Part shown: positions 33,615 through 44,011 of the stretch, in pieces | How positions within the stretch are numbered: the stretch's first letter is position 1 | Layout of the letters: every line of letters begins with the position of its first letter | From: Nyssa sinensis | Lineage: Eukaryota > Streptophyta > Magnoliopsida > Cornales > Nyssaceae | Direction: 5' to 3' | DNA: 64,000 bases | NCBI GenBank assembly: GCA_008638375.1 | Contig: CM018046.1 | Location: 1,164,501-1,228,500, forward strand | Made by a program: the position numbers and the translations under genes | The notes under the pieces: model-generated | The model's database searches: none | What the model was told of the DNA's origin: nothing | Seen by the model: only the letters and a program-made list of their open reading frames with translations

Positions 33615-35573
33615 CTGCACGCCCGTGTGTGCAAGGATGCAATCTACCCTTGCTGTCACGAGGCAGAAGACTGTCCCTCCAAAATTGAAGAACCATTGAG
33701 CCCCAGAGGAAGGGATAGCAGAGCCAAGCCTATAGGGGAGCCTATTAAAGTCCTGGTCAGCTCAGAGGATCAGAGACGTTACCTGCAGATAGGTCCCGAC
33801 CTGACGCATGCCGAGCAGGATGAGCTGGTCAAGTTTTTGAAGAAAAACCTCTCCGTATTTGCCTGGGAGACAAGCGACATGGAAGGAATAGATCCCGACC
33901 TGATCACGCACAGACTAATGGTGGATCCAGATCATCCACCAGTGAGACAAAAGAGAAGGCCTCTCGCTCCAGAACGGCATCAGGTCATCAACGACGAGGT
34001 TCAAAGGTTGCTCAACGCCAACATGATACGAGAGGTATCTTATCCTGATTGGTTGGCCAACACTGTTCTGGTCAAAAAGAAGAATGGTAAATGGAGAGTC
34101 TGTGTCGACTACACAGATCTCAACAAAGCATGCCCAAAGGATAGCTTCCCTCTTCCACGAATAGATCAGTTAGTCGATGCAACTGCAGGGCACGAGCTCA
34201 TGAGCTTCATGGATGCTTATTCTGGGTACAATCAAATACAGATGCATCCTCCCGATCAAGAGAAGACTTCATTCATCACCGAACGAGGTCTCTATTGCTA
34301 CAAAGTGATGCCGTTCGGACTAAAGAATGCTGGAGCTACCTACCAACATCTTGTTAATAAGATGTTCGGCCCCTTGATCGGCAGCACTATGGAAGTTTAT
34401 ATCGACGATATGCTGGTCAAGAGCCTAAGGAAGAGCAGTCATCTCCAACACCTAGCGCGAACCTTCGATATCCTCAGACAATATAAAATGAAGCTCAATC
34501 CCTCAAAGTGCACCTTTGGTGTAACAAAAGGGAAGTTCCTTGGGTACATAGTCTCTCAAAGAGGTATAGAAGCAGACCCGACTCAGATCGGGGCTCTGAT
34601 CGGACTGAAATCCCCAAAGGTCCGAAAGGACATTCAAGCTCTGAACGGCCGGATAGCAGCTCTCAGCAGATTCATCTCCAAATCCACGGATCGGTGTCTA
34701 CCCTTCTTCAAGGCTCTGAAAGGTAACAAATCTTTGCAATGGACTGACGAGTGTGAAAAATCCTTTCAGGAACTCAAAAGATACTTGGCTTCGCCCGAGC
34801 TCTTATCAAAACCAATCCAAGGAGAAAGGCTGCTCCTCTATCTCGCAGTCTCTGAGAACGCTGTCAGTTCGGTACTGGTTAGGCAAGACAGGAGCGTGCA
34901 GAGGCCCATCTTCTATGTCAGCAAGGCATTACTAGACACAGAAAAGAGGTACCCCGAAATTGAGAAGCTAGCCCTTGCTCTCATAGTTTCTGCACGGAAG
35001 CTGAGACCATACTTCCAAGCACATCCCATAGAAATTCCGACTGCCTACCCACTGAAAGCAGTCCTAAGAAAACCAGAAGTATCAGGACGGTTGGTCAAGT
35101 GGTCAGTGGAACTGGGGGAGTTCGATTTGTCCTACATTCCACGAGTCTCAATTAAAGGGCAAGCCTTGGCAGACTTCGTCGCAGAATTCACTCCCGCGCT
35201 GCTAGGCAAAGCTCAAGTCTCAGACGAGGTGGGGACTTGGAAGTTGTATGCTGATGGATCATCCACTGACCGAGGTGCCGGAGCAGGGCTAGTACTACAC
35301 TCTCCTGATGGACTTACAACCGAAAGGGCAATTAGCTTGGGGTTCAGAGCCTCCAACAACGAAGCGGAATATGAGGCCCTTATCTTAGGAATGAAGCTAG
35401 CTCAGGAGTGCGAGGTACAGAGCCTCGAGGTATTTTCTGACTCCCAACTGGTGGTTAGCCAGGTTCAAGGAGAATATGCCATCAAGGATGAAAGAATGCT
35501 CCGATATTCGGAACTAGTCAACTTGCTAAAACATTCCTTCCGAGCATTCTCAATCCAAAAAATAGAAAGATGA
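33609..35573 (+). CDS. Reverse transcriptase and RNase H part of pol, element 2
   Basis: The frame continues from the gag stop; the first Met in it is at 33627, but independent initiation there is not likely. Reverse transcriptase motifs: SYPDWLANTVLVKKKNGKWR, CVDYTDLNKACPKD, FMDAYSGYNQIQM, MPFGLKNAGATYQ, and the catalytic YIDDMLVKS near 34398. RNase H follows, with LYADGSS (near 35246), NNEAEYEALILGM and FSDSQLVV holding catalytic acidic residues. TGA at 35571-35573 falls between RNase H and its last acidic motif (RADALA, just after the stop), so it truncates the domain. Neighbouring frames are in the same phase, so this is a nonsense change and not a frameshift. The TGA CAG context is not the gag-pol motif. 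Confidence 0.9.
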   Translation, partial: QLLHARVCKDAIYPCCHEAEDCPSKIEEPLSPRGRDSRAKPIGEPIKVLVSSEDQRRYLQIGPDLTHAEQDELVKFLKKNLSVFAWETSDMEGIDPDLITHRLMVDPDHPPVRQKRRPLAPERHQVINDEVQRLLNANMIREVSYPDWLANTVLVKKKNGKWRVCVDYTDLNKACPKDSFPLPRIDQLVDATAGHELMSFMDAYSGYNQIQMHPPDQEKTSFITERGLYCYKVMPFGLKNAGATYQHLVNKMFGPLIGSTMEVYIDDMLVKSLRKSSHLQHLARTFDILRQYKMKLNPSKCTFGVTKGKFLGYIVSQRGIEADPTQIGALIGLKSPKVRKDIQALNGRIAALSRFISKSTDRCLPFFKALKGNKSLQWTDECEKSFQELKRYLASPELLSKPIQGERLLLYLAVSENAVSSVLVRQDRSVQRPIFYVSKALLDTEKRYPEIEKLALALIVSARKLRPYFQAHPIEIPTAYPLKAVLRKPEVSGRLVKWSVELGEFDLSYIPRVSIKGQALADFVAEFTPALLGKAQVSDEVGTWKLYADGSSTDRGAGAGLVLHSPDGLTTERAISLGFRASNNEAEYEALILGMKLAQECEVQSLEVFSDSQLVVSQVQGEYAIKDERMLRYSELVNLLKHSFRAFSIQKIER

Positions 35574-36191
35574 CAGAACAGCCGAGCCGATGCCTTAGCA
35601 AACATGGCATCTCACATGAAAACGGGGGTGGAGTCAACGATAAAGTTCTCTCACCAGCCAAGGCCTAGCACTGAGGAGATCCAGGTCGCCCAAGTCACGG
35701 AACAGCCTCAGAGCTGGATGACCCCTATACTCCAGTACCTGGAGGAGGGACTCCTCCCAGAGGACAGAAATAAGGCAAAAAGAATCCGCATCAGAGCAGC
35801 TCGGTATCTTGTCCTTAACGGAAAACTCTACCGAAGGTCTTACACCCAGCCATTGTTAAAATGCCTAGCACCTGAAGAGTCTCAATATGTCTTGGCAGAA
35901 ATCCATGAAGGAATCTGTGGAAATCACAATGGGGGGAGAACCATAGCCCACCGAGCTCTAACCCAAGGCTACTACTGGCCTGGGATGCTGAAGGAAGCAA
36001 AGGAATATACTCGAAAGTGTGACAAATGCCAGAGGTTCGCCCCTTATCAGCATCAACCGCAACATGAGCTCATCCCCATTACTAGCCCATGGCCCTTTGC
36101 ACAGTGGGGAATGGACATCATAGGACCATTACCTAAAGCCAAGCCGAACAGGAGATACCTATTGGTGGCTGTTGACTACTTTTCAAAATAG
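35574..36191 (+). pseudogene. Integrase N-terminal part of pol, element 2 (between two stops)
   Basis: Same phase as the preceding frame. It contains the end of RNase H (SRADALANMAS) and the H2C2 zinc-binding region of integrase (HEGICGNHNGGRT with H..H, then CDKCQ). The first catalytic Asp is in GMDIIGPLPK. TAG at 36189-36191 replaces a residue of the usual YFSKW motif (a Trp codon TGG to TAG is the simplest reading), which parts the first catalytic residue from the other two. Confidence 0.85.
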
Positions 36192-36950
36192 GCCGAAGCA
36201 GAACCACTGACTCGCATCACTGAAAAAGAGATAAAGAGTTTTACTTGGAAAAATATAGTCTGCAGGTTCGGCATACCTCATGTGATCGTCTCAGATAATG
36301 GCACGCAGTTCACTGGGAAAATATTCAAGAAATTCTGCCAGGACCTAAACATCAAACAGCACTTTTCCTCCCCTGGTCATCCTCAGGCCAACGGGCAGGC
36401 CGAGGTCACCAACCGAACTATCCTCGACGCTCTCAAGAAAAGATTAGAGGAAGCTAAAGGGGGATGGGTCGAGGAACTCCCTGGGGCACTCTGGGCCTAC
36501 CGGACAACCAGGAGAACTCCAACATCGGAAACTCCCTTCTCCCTAGCCTACGGAACTGAGGCAGTAATCCCTGTTGAGGTCGGCATGCCGACCTTAAGGG
36601 CTGAGGCTTTCAACGAAGAGACCAATGACCAACAACTAGCAGAAAATTTGGATCTGCTCGAAGAAAGAAGAGAGCAGGCCGTAATCAGAATGGAAGCATA
36701 TCAGCGCAGGATGGTTAACCGCTCAAAAATTGGCCTCAAACCTACCAATTTCCAAGTTGGGGACCTCGTCCTAAGAAGGGTTTTCCAGAACACCAAGGAC
36801 CCCACCATGGGGAAGTTATCACCGAACTGGGAAGGTCCCTACAAAATTGTCAAAACAGTTAGACCGACCACTTATTGGTTGGAAAGCATGAATGGGAAAC
36901 CTGTTCCCAGGCCTTGGAACATGGAACATTTGCGAAAATATTATCAATAA
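36192..36950 (+). pseudogene. Integrase C-terminal part of pol, element 2
   Basis: The frame continues after the TAG. It has the second catalytic Asp in VSDNGTQFTG, the catalytic Glu in the PQANGQAEVTNRTI stretch, the TPFSLAYGTEAVIPVE motif and a C-terminal GDLVLRR...GKLSPNWEGPY region. It ends HLRKYYQ-stop at 36948-36950. With the two upstream stops it cannot be made from this copy without further readthrough. Confidence 0.88.
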
Positions 36951-36984
36951 AGTACTTTCTTTTTATTTCAACATCTTTCGTGAA

Positions 36985-37935
36985 ACATCTCAATGTACAG
37001 ACTTCAGGTCTGGTCCATCTTAATGCACAGACTATAAGTCTGGTCCATCTCAATGTACAGACCTCTCAGGTCTGGTCCATCTCAATGTACAGACCTCTCA
37101 GGTCTGGTCCATTTCAATGTACAGACTTCAGGTCTGGTCCATCTTAATGCACAGGCTCAGGTCTGGTCCATTTCAATGTACAGACCTCTCAGGTCTGGTC
37201 CATCTTAATGCACAGGTTCAGGTCTGGTCCATTTCAATGTACAGACCTCTCAGGTCTGGTCCATCTTAATGCACAGGCTCAGGTCTGGTCCATTTCAATG
37301 TACAGACTTCAGGTCTGGTGCATCTTAATGCACAGACTATAAGTCTGGTCCATCTCAATGTACAGACTTCAGGTCTGGTCCATCTTAATGCACAGACTAT
37401 AAGTCTGGTCCATCTCAATGTACAGACCTCTCAGGTCTGGTCCATCTCAATGTACAGACCTCTCAGGTCTGGTCCATTTCAATGTACAGACTTCAGGTCT
37501 GGTCCATCTTAATGCACAGACTATAAGTCTGGTCCATCTCAATGTACAGACCTCTCAGGTCTGGTCCATTTCAATGTACAGACTTCAGGTTTGGTCCATC
37601 TTAATGCACAGACTATAAGTCTGGTCCATCTCAATGTACAGACCTCTCAGGTCTGGTCCATCTTAATGCACAGACTATAAGTCTGGTCCATCTCAATGTA
37701 CAGACCTCTCAGGTCTGGTCCATCTTAATGCACAGGCTTAGGTCTGGTCCATTTCAATGTACAGACTTCAGGTCTGGTCCATCTTAATGTACAGGCTCAG
37801 GTCTGGTCCATTTCAATGTACAGACTTCAGGTCTGGTCCATCTTAATGTACAGACTTCAGGTATGGTACGTTACAATGCACAGACCTCAGGTCTGTTCCA
37901 TCTTAATGAACAAAATCCCTAAGTCTGGTCTATCT
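36985..37935 (+). repeat. Tandem hairpin array of element 2 (about 25-32-bp units)
   Basis: About thirty units each contain CTGGTCCAT.T.AATG.ACAG. The variable part pairs with itself: AGACC-TCTCA-GGTCT, AGACT-ATA-AGTCT, AGACT-TCA-GGTCT. Units are ordered in irregular higher-order blocks. The array starts 35 bp after the integrase stop and is the counterpart of the array in element 1. Confidence 0.93.
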
Positions 37936-38526
37936 TGATATATAAGGATGATGTTCTATTGCAAGAACACGAAACTAGGTGCCGGCAGTTATAAACAGGC
38001 GAGGATAACTCTAAATGCTCAGTCACACTGACCATCAAAAAAAATCCTTACAAGTACAAGTCGCTCAGTTCGGCGATCAAGCTCAGGTTCCTGCTCTAAA
38101 AGATCAGAGTAACTGTCTTGTACCAGTTTCTACGACTGTTAATCAGAGATCAGATTGATTAATTATTATTCAAGTCATCTTTCTTAAAGAAAATCCATGA
38201 TTCAAAAACCCCTCCAATACCAAGAGTTCGGCATAAGTTGGTTATTACTACACATTACTTCAGGATTGCCATAAGTTAGTTCTGAAGACAACCCATGGTC
38301 GGTAAAAACAATACTCTGGGTTCCGAGCAGGTTTACTTGGGTCATAATACAAGCCTCAAAGGCCGAAGTCCGTTCATACACCACAAAACATTGATACATA
38401 TTTAGAACAGAATTCGAAGATTGCCAACAATCAAAGAAAGATAGAGACAAAAACTGAAGAGAAGATATTTTCATTAATATTTGAGCTCGGTTACAAAAAG
38501 ATGAAACAGGACTACAAAAGTTTTCC
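37936..38526. other. Spacer between array and antisense gene, element 2
   Basis: No coding sequence is supported. It would be the 3' untranslated part of the antisense gene and the 3' part of the sense transcript. The minus-strand frame at 38202-38474 has no recognisable domain. Confidence 0.5.
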
Positions 38527-40513
38527 CTAAACTAAGGGGCTTGCAGATCCGTCGTCTTGATCACCATCCTCGTCCTCGTCATCGTCGTCAATCCCAGACA
38601 GGTCAATATCCGGGTACTTGGCAAGAAGCTTGGACTTGAAGTTGTCATAACCGAGCTGCGCAATAGTATCACCCATCTTCTCAAGCTCGGTCTTCAACCT
38701 GGCCTCGGTCTCAACCTTGGCCTCATCAACCTTCTGAACAAGTGAAGACTGAAGAGCACTGTTCTCCTCCTTCAGTTTGGTCAGGTCCTGAAGAAGGGAG
38801 TCTCGTTCAGATCGCAAAGAATCCCTCTCAAGTTTAATAGAATCCCTTTCGGATTCCATAATTGAGAAGCAATTCCTCGCCTCCTTCAGCTCGTCCTCGG
38901 CTGTGGTGGCTTGAGATTGAGCCGTACCGAGCTGAAGCCTGGCTTCATCCAGCTCCTCCTCCAACCTCTCCACGGTCTGGAGATCCACCGTGGCCTCCAT
39001 TAAAGCAGCCAAGCTATGGAGGGTCTGCAAAAATAAAAAGACGTATCAGTAAAGAGGAAAAGGAAGAAGAGCACAAAAGCTGAAAGGTCGGTCATTACCT
39101 TCAGATGAGCCCTCATGGCACCGGCCACGGTCTTCTCAGTACCCTTCCTGGTGCTGCAGGAAGGGATGTCAGTACAAGGGGCCTCAGCCCAGAAATCTTC
39201 AATGGCCTGATGGACGGCCTTGTATCCATCAGGCATGTCAGTACCCATCTTCGCCTTACCCCTCTGTTGAGATTTTTGGGCCGAAGAGGGGACAGGCCGA
39301 AGAACCGCCGTACCCCTCTGAGGGGCAGAAGAGGGTTCCCCGATCACCACCCCCTTTTGAGGGGCAGAGGAGGGCTCCCTGATCACAACTCCCCTCAGAG
39401 GAGGTCGGGAAGAGGGAGAAGCAGAGGAGACCGCCCCCTTCTTGGGAAGCACAGATGGGGAAGGGTCGGTCGTCCTCGTCTTCTTCGAAGAAGACGCAGT
39501 GGGAGGGGGCTGGCTAGCCACCCTCTTCTTCTTTGACGACCCCCATTTGCCAGCGAGGGATTTGAGGACGTCGTCAACAACACCCTTATCCTTGGGAGGC
39601 ATTGTAGGGCCTGAATGAAGAATGGCTCGGTAATCCCTGTTTGAAGTCTGGAGGAGTCTCTTGTATTGGTCTTTCAAAACAGGGGTAAATTGCGGCCTCT
39701 TCTTGACGCTCTTGGCTACATAAAAGAGTTTTGAACAAAGGTCAGTCAGATACACAAAGGACAGGCACAAAGCAAAATTACAGAAGAAAAGGGTGTCTCA
39801 CCCATAAACCCCGTGCTCCGGGGGAACGTGGAGAACTGGTCCTCAGGGTCGGTCACCTCCCATTTTCCACCAACAAAAAAGAACCGATCCTTCCAAAATT
39901 TATTGGAGGACGGCACGAAAGTCAAAGGCCGGAAGCCCTTGTCAAACGACATGTAGTAGAGGCCCTCCGCCTTCCTATATTTAAGATCCATTTTACTACG
40001 GATCAAGTCTAAGGAGACCTCAACACCATTCAGGCGACCTAGGGCCATAAACCCTAACAGGTGCCTCCAACTGTTCAGAAGCAGATCGGCCGGGCAGAGA
40101 TTGAACCAACAGAAAAAATCCCTAAGCAGTCTAGGGAAAGGAAGGCGTAACCCCATCTCAAACCAAGCGGTATAAACACAAATTTCCCCATCCTGAACTT
40201 CCCAAGGGTAGTCGAAGTCATCAGGAGCCCTAAGGGTGACATTTGGAGGAATCTCATACTTCTCCCTAATAACCTCCAACCAAGAGGATGTTACAGCACT
40301 CTCTACCTGAGAAGACCGACCCGAGACCTCACCCTCTCTATCCCTAGACTCCGAGAAGGCATCAACTATTCTAACTGAGGGACTAGAGTGAGTCTCCTCC
40401 GATTCAGTCCCCGAGGAAGTGCTACCCCTAATTAGGGTTTGTGACAAGGAAGGAGCTTCCGGAAGGCTCCCCGACCCATTACCAACATCAGAAGATGCCG
40501 AAGAAGTCGACAT
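38527..40513 (-). CDS. Antisense spliced gene of element 2 (putative gypsy-type transposon protein)
   Basis: Three predicted exons, complement(38527..39024, 39099..39715, 39802..40513), join in phase to 608 codons plus stop (712+617+498 nt). Introns of 86 and 74 bp have GT..AG ends (TTTATGG|GTGAGA, TATGTAG|CCAAG; AAG|GTAATG, TTTGCAG|ACC). Residues about 75-220 (SSWLEVIREKYEIP, VYTAWFEMGLRLPFPRLL, FFCWFNLCPADLLLNSWRHL, FFFVGGKWEV) fit the plant family called putative gypsy-type transposon (Transposase_28), typical of antisense frames in Tat elements. The middle is basic, Pro/Ser-rich with PSSAPQ.G repeats. The C-terminus is a coiled coil (LEEELDEARLQLGTAQSQ, ERDS repeats) with an acidic tail. 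Its molecular function is unknown. Confidence 0.8.
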
Positions 40514-40704
40514 TTCAAAATAACCAAAAGGAGAAGAAGAGAAAGTGAAAAGATGAACGAAAACACTAAAACCGAACCTGAACCAAAGTAAGGGACTCCG
40601 GACGGATGGGATTCTTCACAAGGTAGCTTGCTGGTTCGACAATGGCGGATGTATATCTCGCTTTGCAAAATAGAAGATGGTAAAAAGAGTCGTACAAGGC
40701 TCTT

Positions 40705-40721
40705 TCCCCCTTTTATATACA
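40705..40721 (-). promoter_or_regulatory. TATA box of the antisense gene
   Basis: On the minus strand TGTATATAAAAGGGGG lies about 195 bp before the ATG at 40513, inside the element and outside the LTR. This suggests the antisense gene has its own promoter. Confidence 0.6.
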
Positions 40722-40878
40722 TTCGGAGAATAATGGCTACCCAGGCGAACCGCCACGACAGTATCGCAACAATAATGATTTGAGAAACCCAAAAACCGGC
40801 TACGCAATAAATGATGTACCAACGGACGTCTAGGAAAACGAGACGACAGAACGCGTGACTTTTCGGGCACTCTTAAGA

Positions 40879-40925
40879 CCTTAGTTATCCCCCGAGCTCC
40901 AACTAAGGCTTGGGGGGGGAGTAAC
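40879..40925 (+). other. Stem-loop plus polypurine tract before 3' LTR of element 2
   Basis: CCTTAGTT (40879-40886) pairs with AACTAAGG (40901-40908). CTT, a G run and GAGTAAC follow directly up to the LTR at 40926. Confidence 0.75.
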
Positions 40926-41629
40926 TGATATACCATTATGTGACACACCAACCACTGCATGACACGTGCAACTGCAAGATCGGTTCATGACCCATAATAG
41001 AGCTCAGGCTCGGCCATATAACTTGTGTTCGGTCGCCCAGCTCGGGCTCGGCCACATAACTTGTGCTCGGTCGCTTAGTTCATGTTCGGCCTTATAATCT
41101 GTGTTCGGCCATTTAGTACATGCCCGGTCACACATCTCATCCTCAGTCAGTCAAGGGCATAACCTACATGGGCCGAGCTCATAGTATCAAAGCAAGACAG
41201 TTCTCCCATAAAGACTAACTTGTATAGATGCAAGCTTGCAATACAACACATCAATGATCAGACCTAATCATCGCTTCAGTAAGCACCAAGTAGGAAATAA
41301 GGAAGCTATCTCCAACAAGGAAACTGCCACACTAAGTTACCATATTCAACAAGGTAACTGATATCTCCAGAGATCCAATCCCTATATTCATGGCTCCAAA
41401 TCCTAATCAACTTAGGAGAGATATTGCCTATAAATTCAACCCTAAAGGTACGCTTTATTTTCATGCTCATTATTTTGGCTTTCATTACGAGTCTTTCAAT
41501 TCAATTTACTGACTTAAGCATCGGAGCGGCTACCGCCGGAGCCAACCCGGTGGTCCTCTGATCTTCTGTTTCGAGTGTTTCGCAGGGAGCCGAGCTTGGA
41601 TCTCACGTGGGCCAAAAAGTGCAGCATCA
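40926..41629 (+). repeat. 3' LTR of element 2
   Basis: 704 bp with one difference from the 5' LTR seen by eye (41609 G for A). It is followed by the target duplicate ATGCC. Confidence 0.95.
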
Positions 41630-41634
41630 ATGCC

Positions 41635-42101
41635 CTATATTCCATAAATATTTGTATTAAAAATAAAAGTATAAGGTGCATAAAACACTCAACTTTATAA
41701 AATAAAAAAAGGCTTCATATCCCATAAATGTCAAAATGAACAAATTTTTTTTCACCAATAATATATTGTACAGAAAAAAGGAAAAAACCATAAAAAAAAA
41801 AAATGAACAGTTCGTAATAAATACAACAAGTTCATAACTCATCTCTTTCACACCTACTCGCTATCTCTTTGTCTTTCTCTCCCCCAATGCTCTTTCTTTC
41901 TCTAATCTCTCAATCTTTCTAAACAACTTAAGCAACATATAACATTCTCTCAGTTTTGAAATATGAGGAGAAGAGAAAATCAAATTACTATCTATCTCAA
42001 ATCTTTTTTCCCAACCAAGGTAAGCCTATCATTTTTTTCTTTTCTTTGATCATATATTATTTGTCTAATTTTAATTAAAAATAAACTAAAATAATTTTAC
42101 T
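41635..42101. other. Flank of element 2; copy of 48080-48556
   Basis: It resumes the host sequence broken by element 2 and aligns with 48080-48556. No gene was found. Confidence 0.6.
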
Positions 42102-42669
42102 TGTTGAAATTGCAGGCCCAACTCTAAATTAGCTCGATCCTTAAGACCTAGGTTTTAAGGAGAGGGAGAGAAGGCCCTTATATATAGACCAGAGGAACTA
42201 GAGACGGGCGATATGGGACAATCCAACACGCCCCCTGGACCACATTGCCCGCGGAGGGAGGGCAGGTTAGCGGTCCCGTGCAACTAGTCCAAAGTTAGAG
42301 CTCTGACCTGACTCTGATACCATGTTGAAATTGAAAGCCAGCTCTAAATTAGCTCGATCCTTAAAACTCAAGTATTAAGGAGAGGGAGAGAGGGCCCTTA
42401 CATATAGACCAGAGGAGCTAGAGACGGGCGATGTGGGACAATCCAACACACCCCCTAGATCACATTGCCTAAGGAGGGAGGGCAGGTGAGCAGCCCCGTG
42501 CAGCTAGCCCAAAGTTAAAACTCTGGCCTGGCTCTGATATCATGTTGAAATTGGAGGCCCAACTCTAAATTAGCTCGATCCTTAAAACTCAAGTGTTAAG
42601 GAGAGGGAGAAAGGGCCCTTATATATAGACTAGAGGAGCTAGAGACGGGCGATGTAGGATAATCCAACA
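42102..42669 (-). mobile_element. Tandem TRIM retrotransposon: three LTRs and two internal parts
   Basis: Read on the minus strand, three 126-127 bp LTRs (42543-42669, 42323-42448, 42102-42228) start TGTTGGATTGTCC and end TTTCAACA. They are parted by two 94-bp internal parts (42449-42542 and 42229-42322). Each internal part begins with a primer site close to the initiator-Met form TGGTATCAGAGC (TGATATCAGAGC and TGGTATCAGAGT) and ends in GGGGG purine tracts. LTRs contain TATATAAGGG. The flanks TTACT (42097-42101) and CTACT (42670-42674) look like a target duplication with one change. The paralogue near 48556 lacks the element. Confidence 0.85.
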
Positions 42670-43837
42670 CTACTGTGAAGATTTTATTATTGTCTATTAT
42701 GTAATTTTTAATTTTTATATTTTTTATAATCTATTTTCTATTATCATATGTGTATGCTAATGGATTTATGAAAGTAGGGTTTTTTTTTTTGGGTAAGTAG
42801 AGTTATGATTTAATTGAAATAGAAATCCTTAAATAGATAAGAAAATAAAAATATAGATAAGCCAAAAAAATGTGTATAAAGAAACTTATTATAAAACAAC
42901 ACAATTTCAAAATTATATATTCAAAAACATGAACACAAAAAAAGGTAGGCACATGGAGATAAAGTCTGGGGAAACAAAAAAAAAAAAATATTGCATAAAT
43001 AAAAGAAATTTTATAATTTTAAAAAAACAAGTTGAAAATTAAGTTTTTAGTAACTAAGAACTAATGCTTAATTTGTTTGCAAAAAAAATTAGATAATCTG
43101 ATTACTTATAATTCTTTTATATTAATAAATTTATTTAAAATTATCATTTTAAGTTTTAAATTCTCTTGACCTGGGTGCAATTTAACTTCGAACTCTTTTC
43201 CGCGAAGGACCCATTAACTTCGTTTTAGAGCTTGAGGTGTATGATAGCTGGAAGGAGTTGGTCGAGTGGGTACATATTTAATGATAGCATGTGGCCGTTG
43301 TATTCAAAGACTGCAACATCACCGTCTTGAAATGAATTCAAAGTCTATTATTGTCTATTATGTAATTTTTAATTTTTAAATTTTAAATTTTTTATAATCT
43401 ATTTTCTATTATCATATGTGTATGATAATGGATTTATGAAAGTAGGTTTTTTTTTTTTTGGGTAAGTAGAGTTATGATTTAATTGAAATAGAAATCCTTA
43501 AATAGATAAGAAAATAAAAATATAGGTAAGCCAAAAAAATGTGTATAAAGAAACTTATTATAATACAACACAATTTCAAAAATATATATTAAAAAAAATG
43601 AACACAAAAAAAAACGTGTTCATGCTTAGTAATTAAAAAATTAAAAAATGTGTATAAAGAAACGATTATTTAACAAGTTGAAAATTAAGTTTTTAGTAAT
43701 TAGTAACTAAGAACTAATGCTTAATTTGTTTGCAAAAAAATATTAAATAATTTTATTACTTATAATTCTTTTATATTAATAAATTTATTTAAAATTGTCA
43801 TTTTAAGTTTCAAATTCTCTTTGAGCTGGGTCCTTAA
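42670..43837. repeat. Two successive copies of the duplicated flank block
   Basis: 42675-43170 and 43320-43837 both repeat the block seen at 5747-6250 (GTCTATTATGTAATTTTTAA, GGGTAAGTAGAGTTATG, AAGCCAAAAAAATGTG). 43170-43320 between them is unrelated. No gene was found. Confidence 0.75.
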
Positions 43838-44011
43838 CACCATGTTTAGATGGAAGGAATTGGAAAGAAAGGGAAGGGAAGAATAAGGAAGGAGAGTTTA
43901 GTTATTCAAACATAAAGTAGGGATTACTCTCTCCTCTCATCTCCTTTCCTTTCCGTTATAACTAATACTATCCTTTCATTTCCTTTCCCTCCTAGTTATT
44001 CAAACGAACTG
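43838..44011. mobile_element. Tourist-like MITE (174 bp)
   Basis: It is bounded by a TAA duplicate (43835-43837 and 44012-44014), and paralogues near 6259 and 28729 have a single TAA and no insert. The ends (CACCATGTTTAGATGG and, reversed, CAGTTCGTTTGAATAA) are diverged inverted repeats. Purine-rich and pyrimidine-rich halves (GGAAGGGAAG against CTTTCCTTTCC) can fold back. The TAA target fits PIF/Harbinger-type MITEs. Confidence 0.75.

Larger units (their letters stand above)
30542..41629 (+). mobile_element. Element 2: Ty3/gypsy Tat-like LTR retrotransposon (11,088 bp)
   Basis: Two 704-bp LTRs (30542-31245 and 40926-41629) run TGATATACC to GCATCA and are flanked by the 5-bp duplicate ATGCC (30537-30541 and 41630-41634). 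The paralogous sequence near 48080 looks like the empty site. In order: primer-binding site, gag-protease, reverse transcriptase, RNase H, integrase (so Ty3 domain order), hairpin array, antisense spliced gene, polypurine tract. An antisense extra frame downstream of integrase is a known trait of the Tat lineage. The LTRs differ by eye at a single base (31225 A, 41609 G), so insertion is very recent. Pol has two in-frame stops besides the gag-pol TAG, so this copy is probably not autonomous now. Confidence 0.95.

Noticed and set aside
35571..36191. TGA at 35571 and TAG at 36189 as programmed readthrough sites
   Set aside because: Neither has the CAR YYA context, and they fall inside RNase H and integrase domains instead of at a domain border.
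36875..37618. Open frames with LVHLNAQT-type peptide repeats
   Set aside because: They are shadows of the tandem hairpin array; most units are not a multiple of three and the frames stop at random.
39105..39536. 143-codon plus-strand frame, Arg/Gly-rich
   Set aside because: It is the complement of antisense exon 2, whose splice phase and domain content are much better supported.
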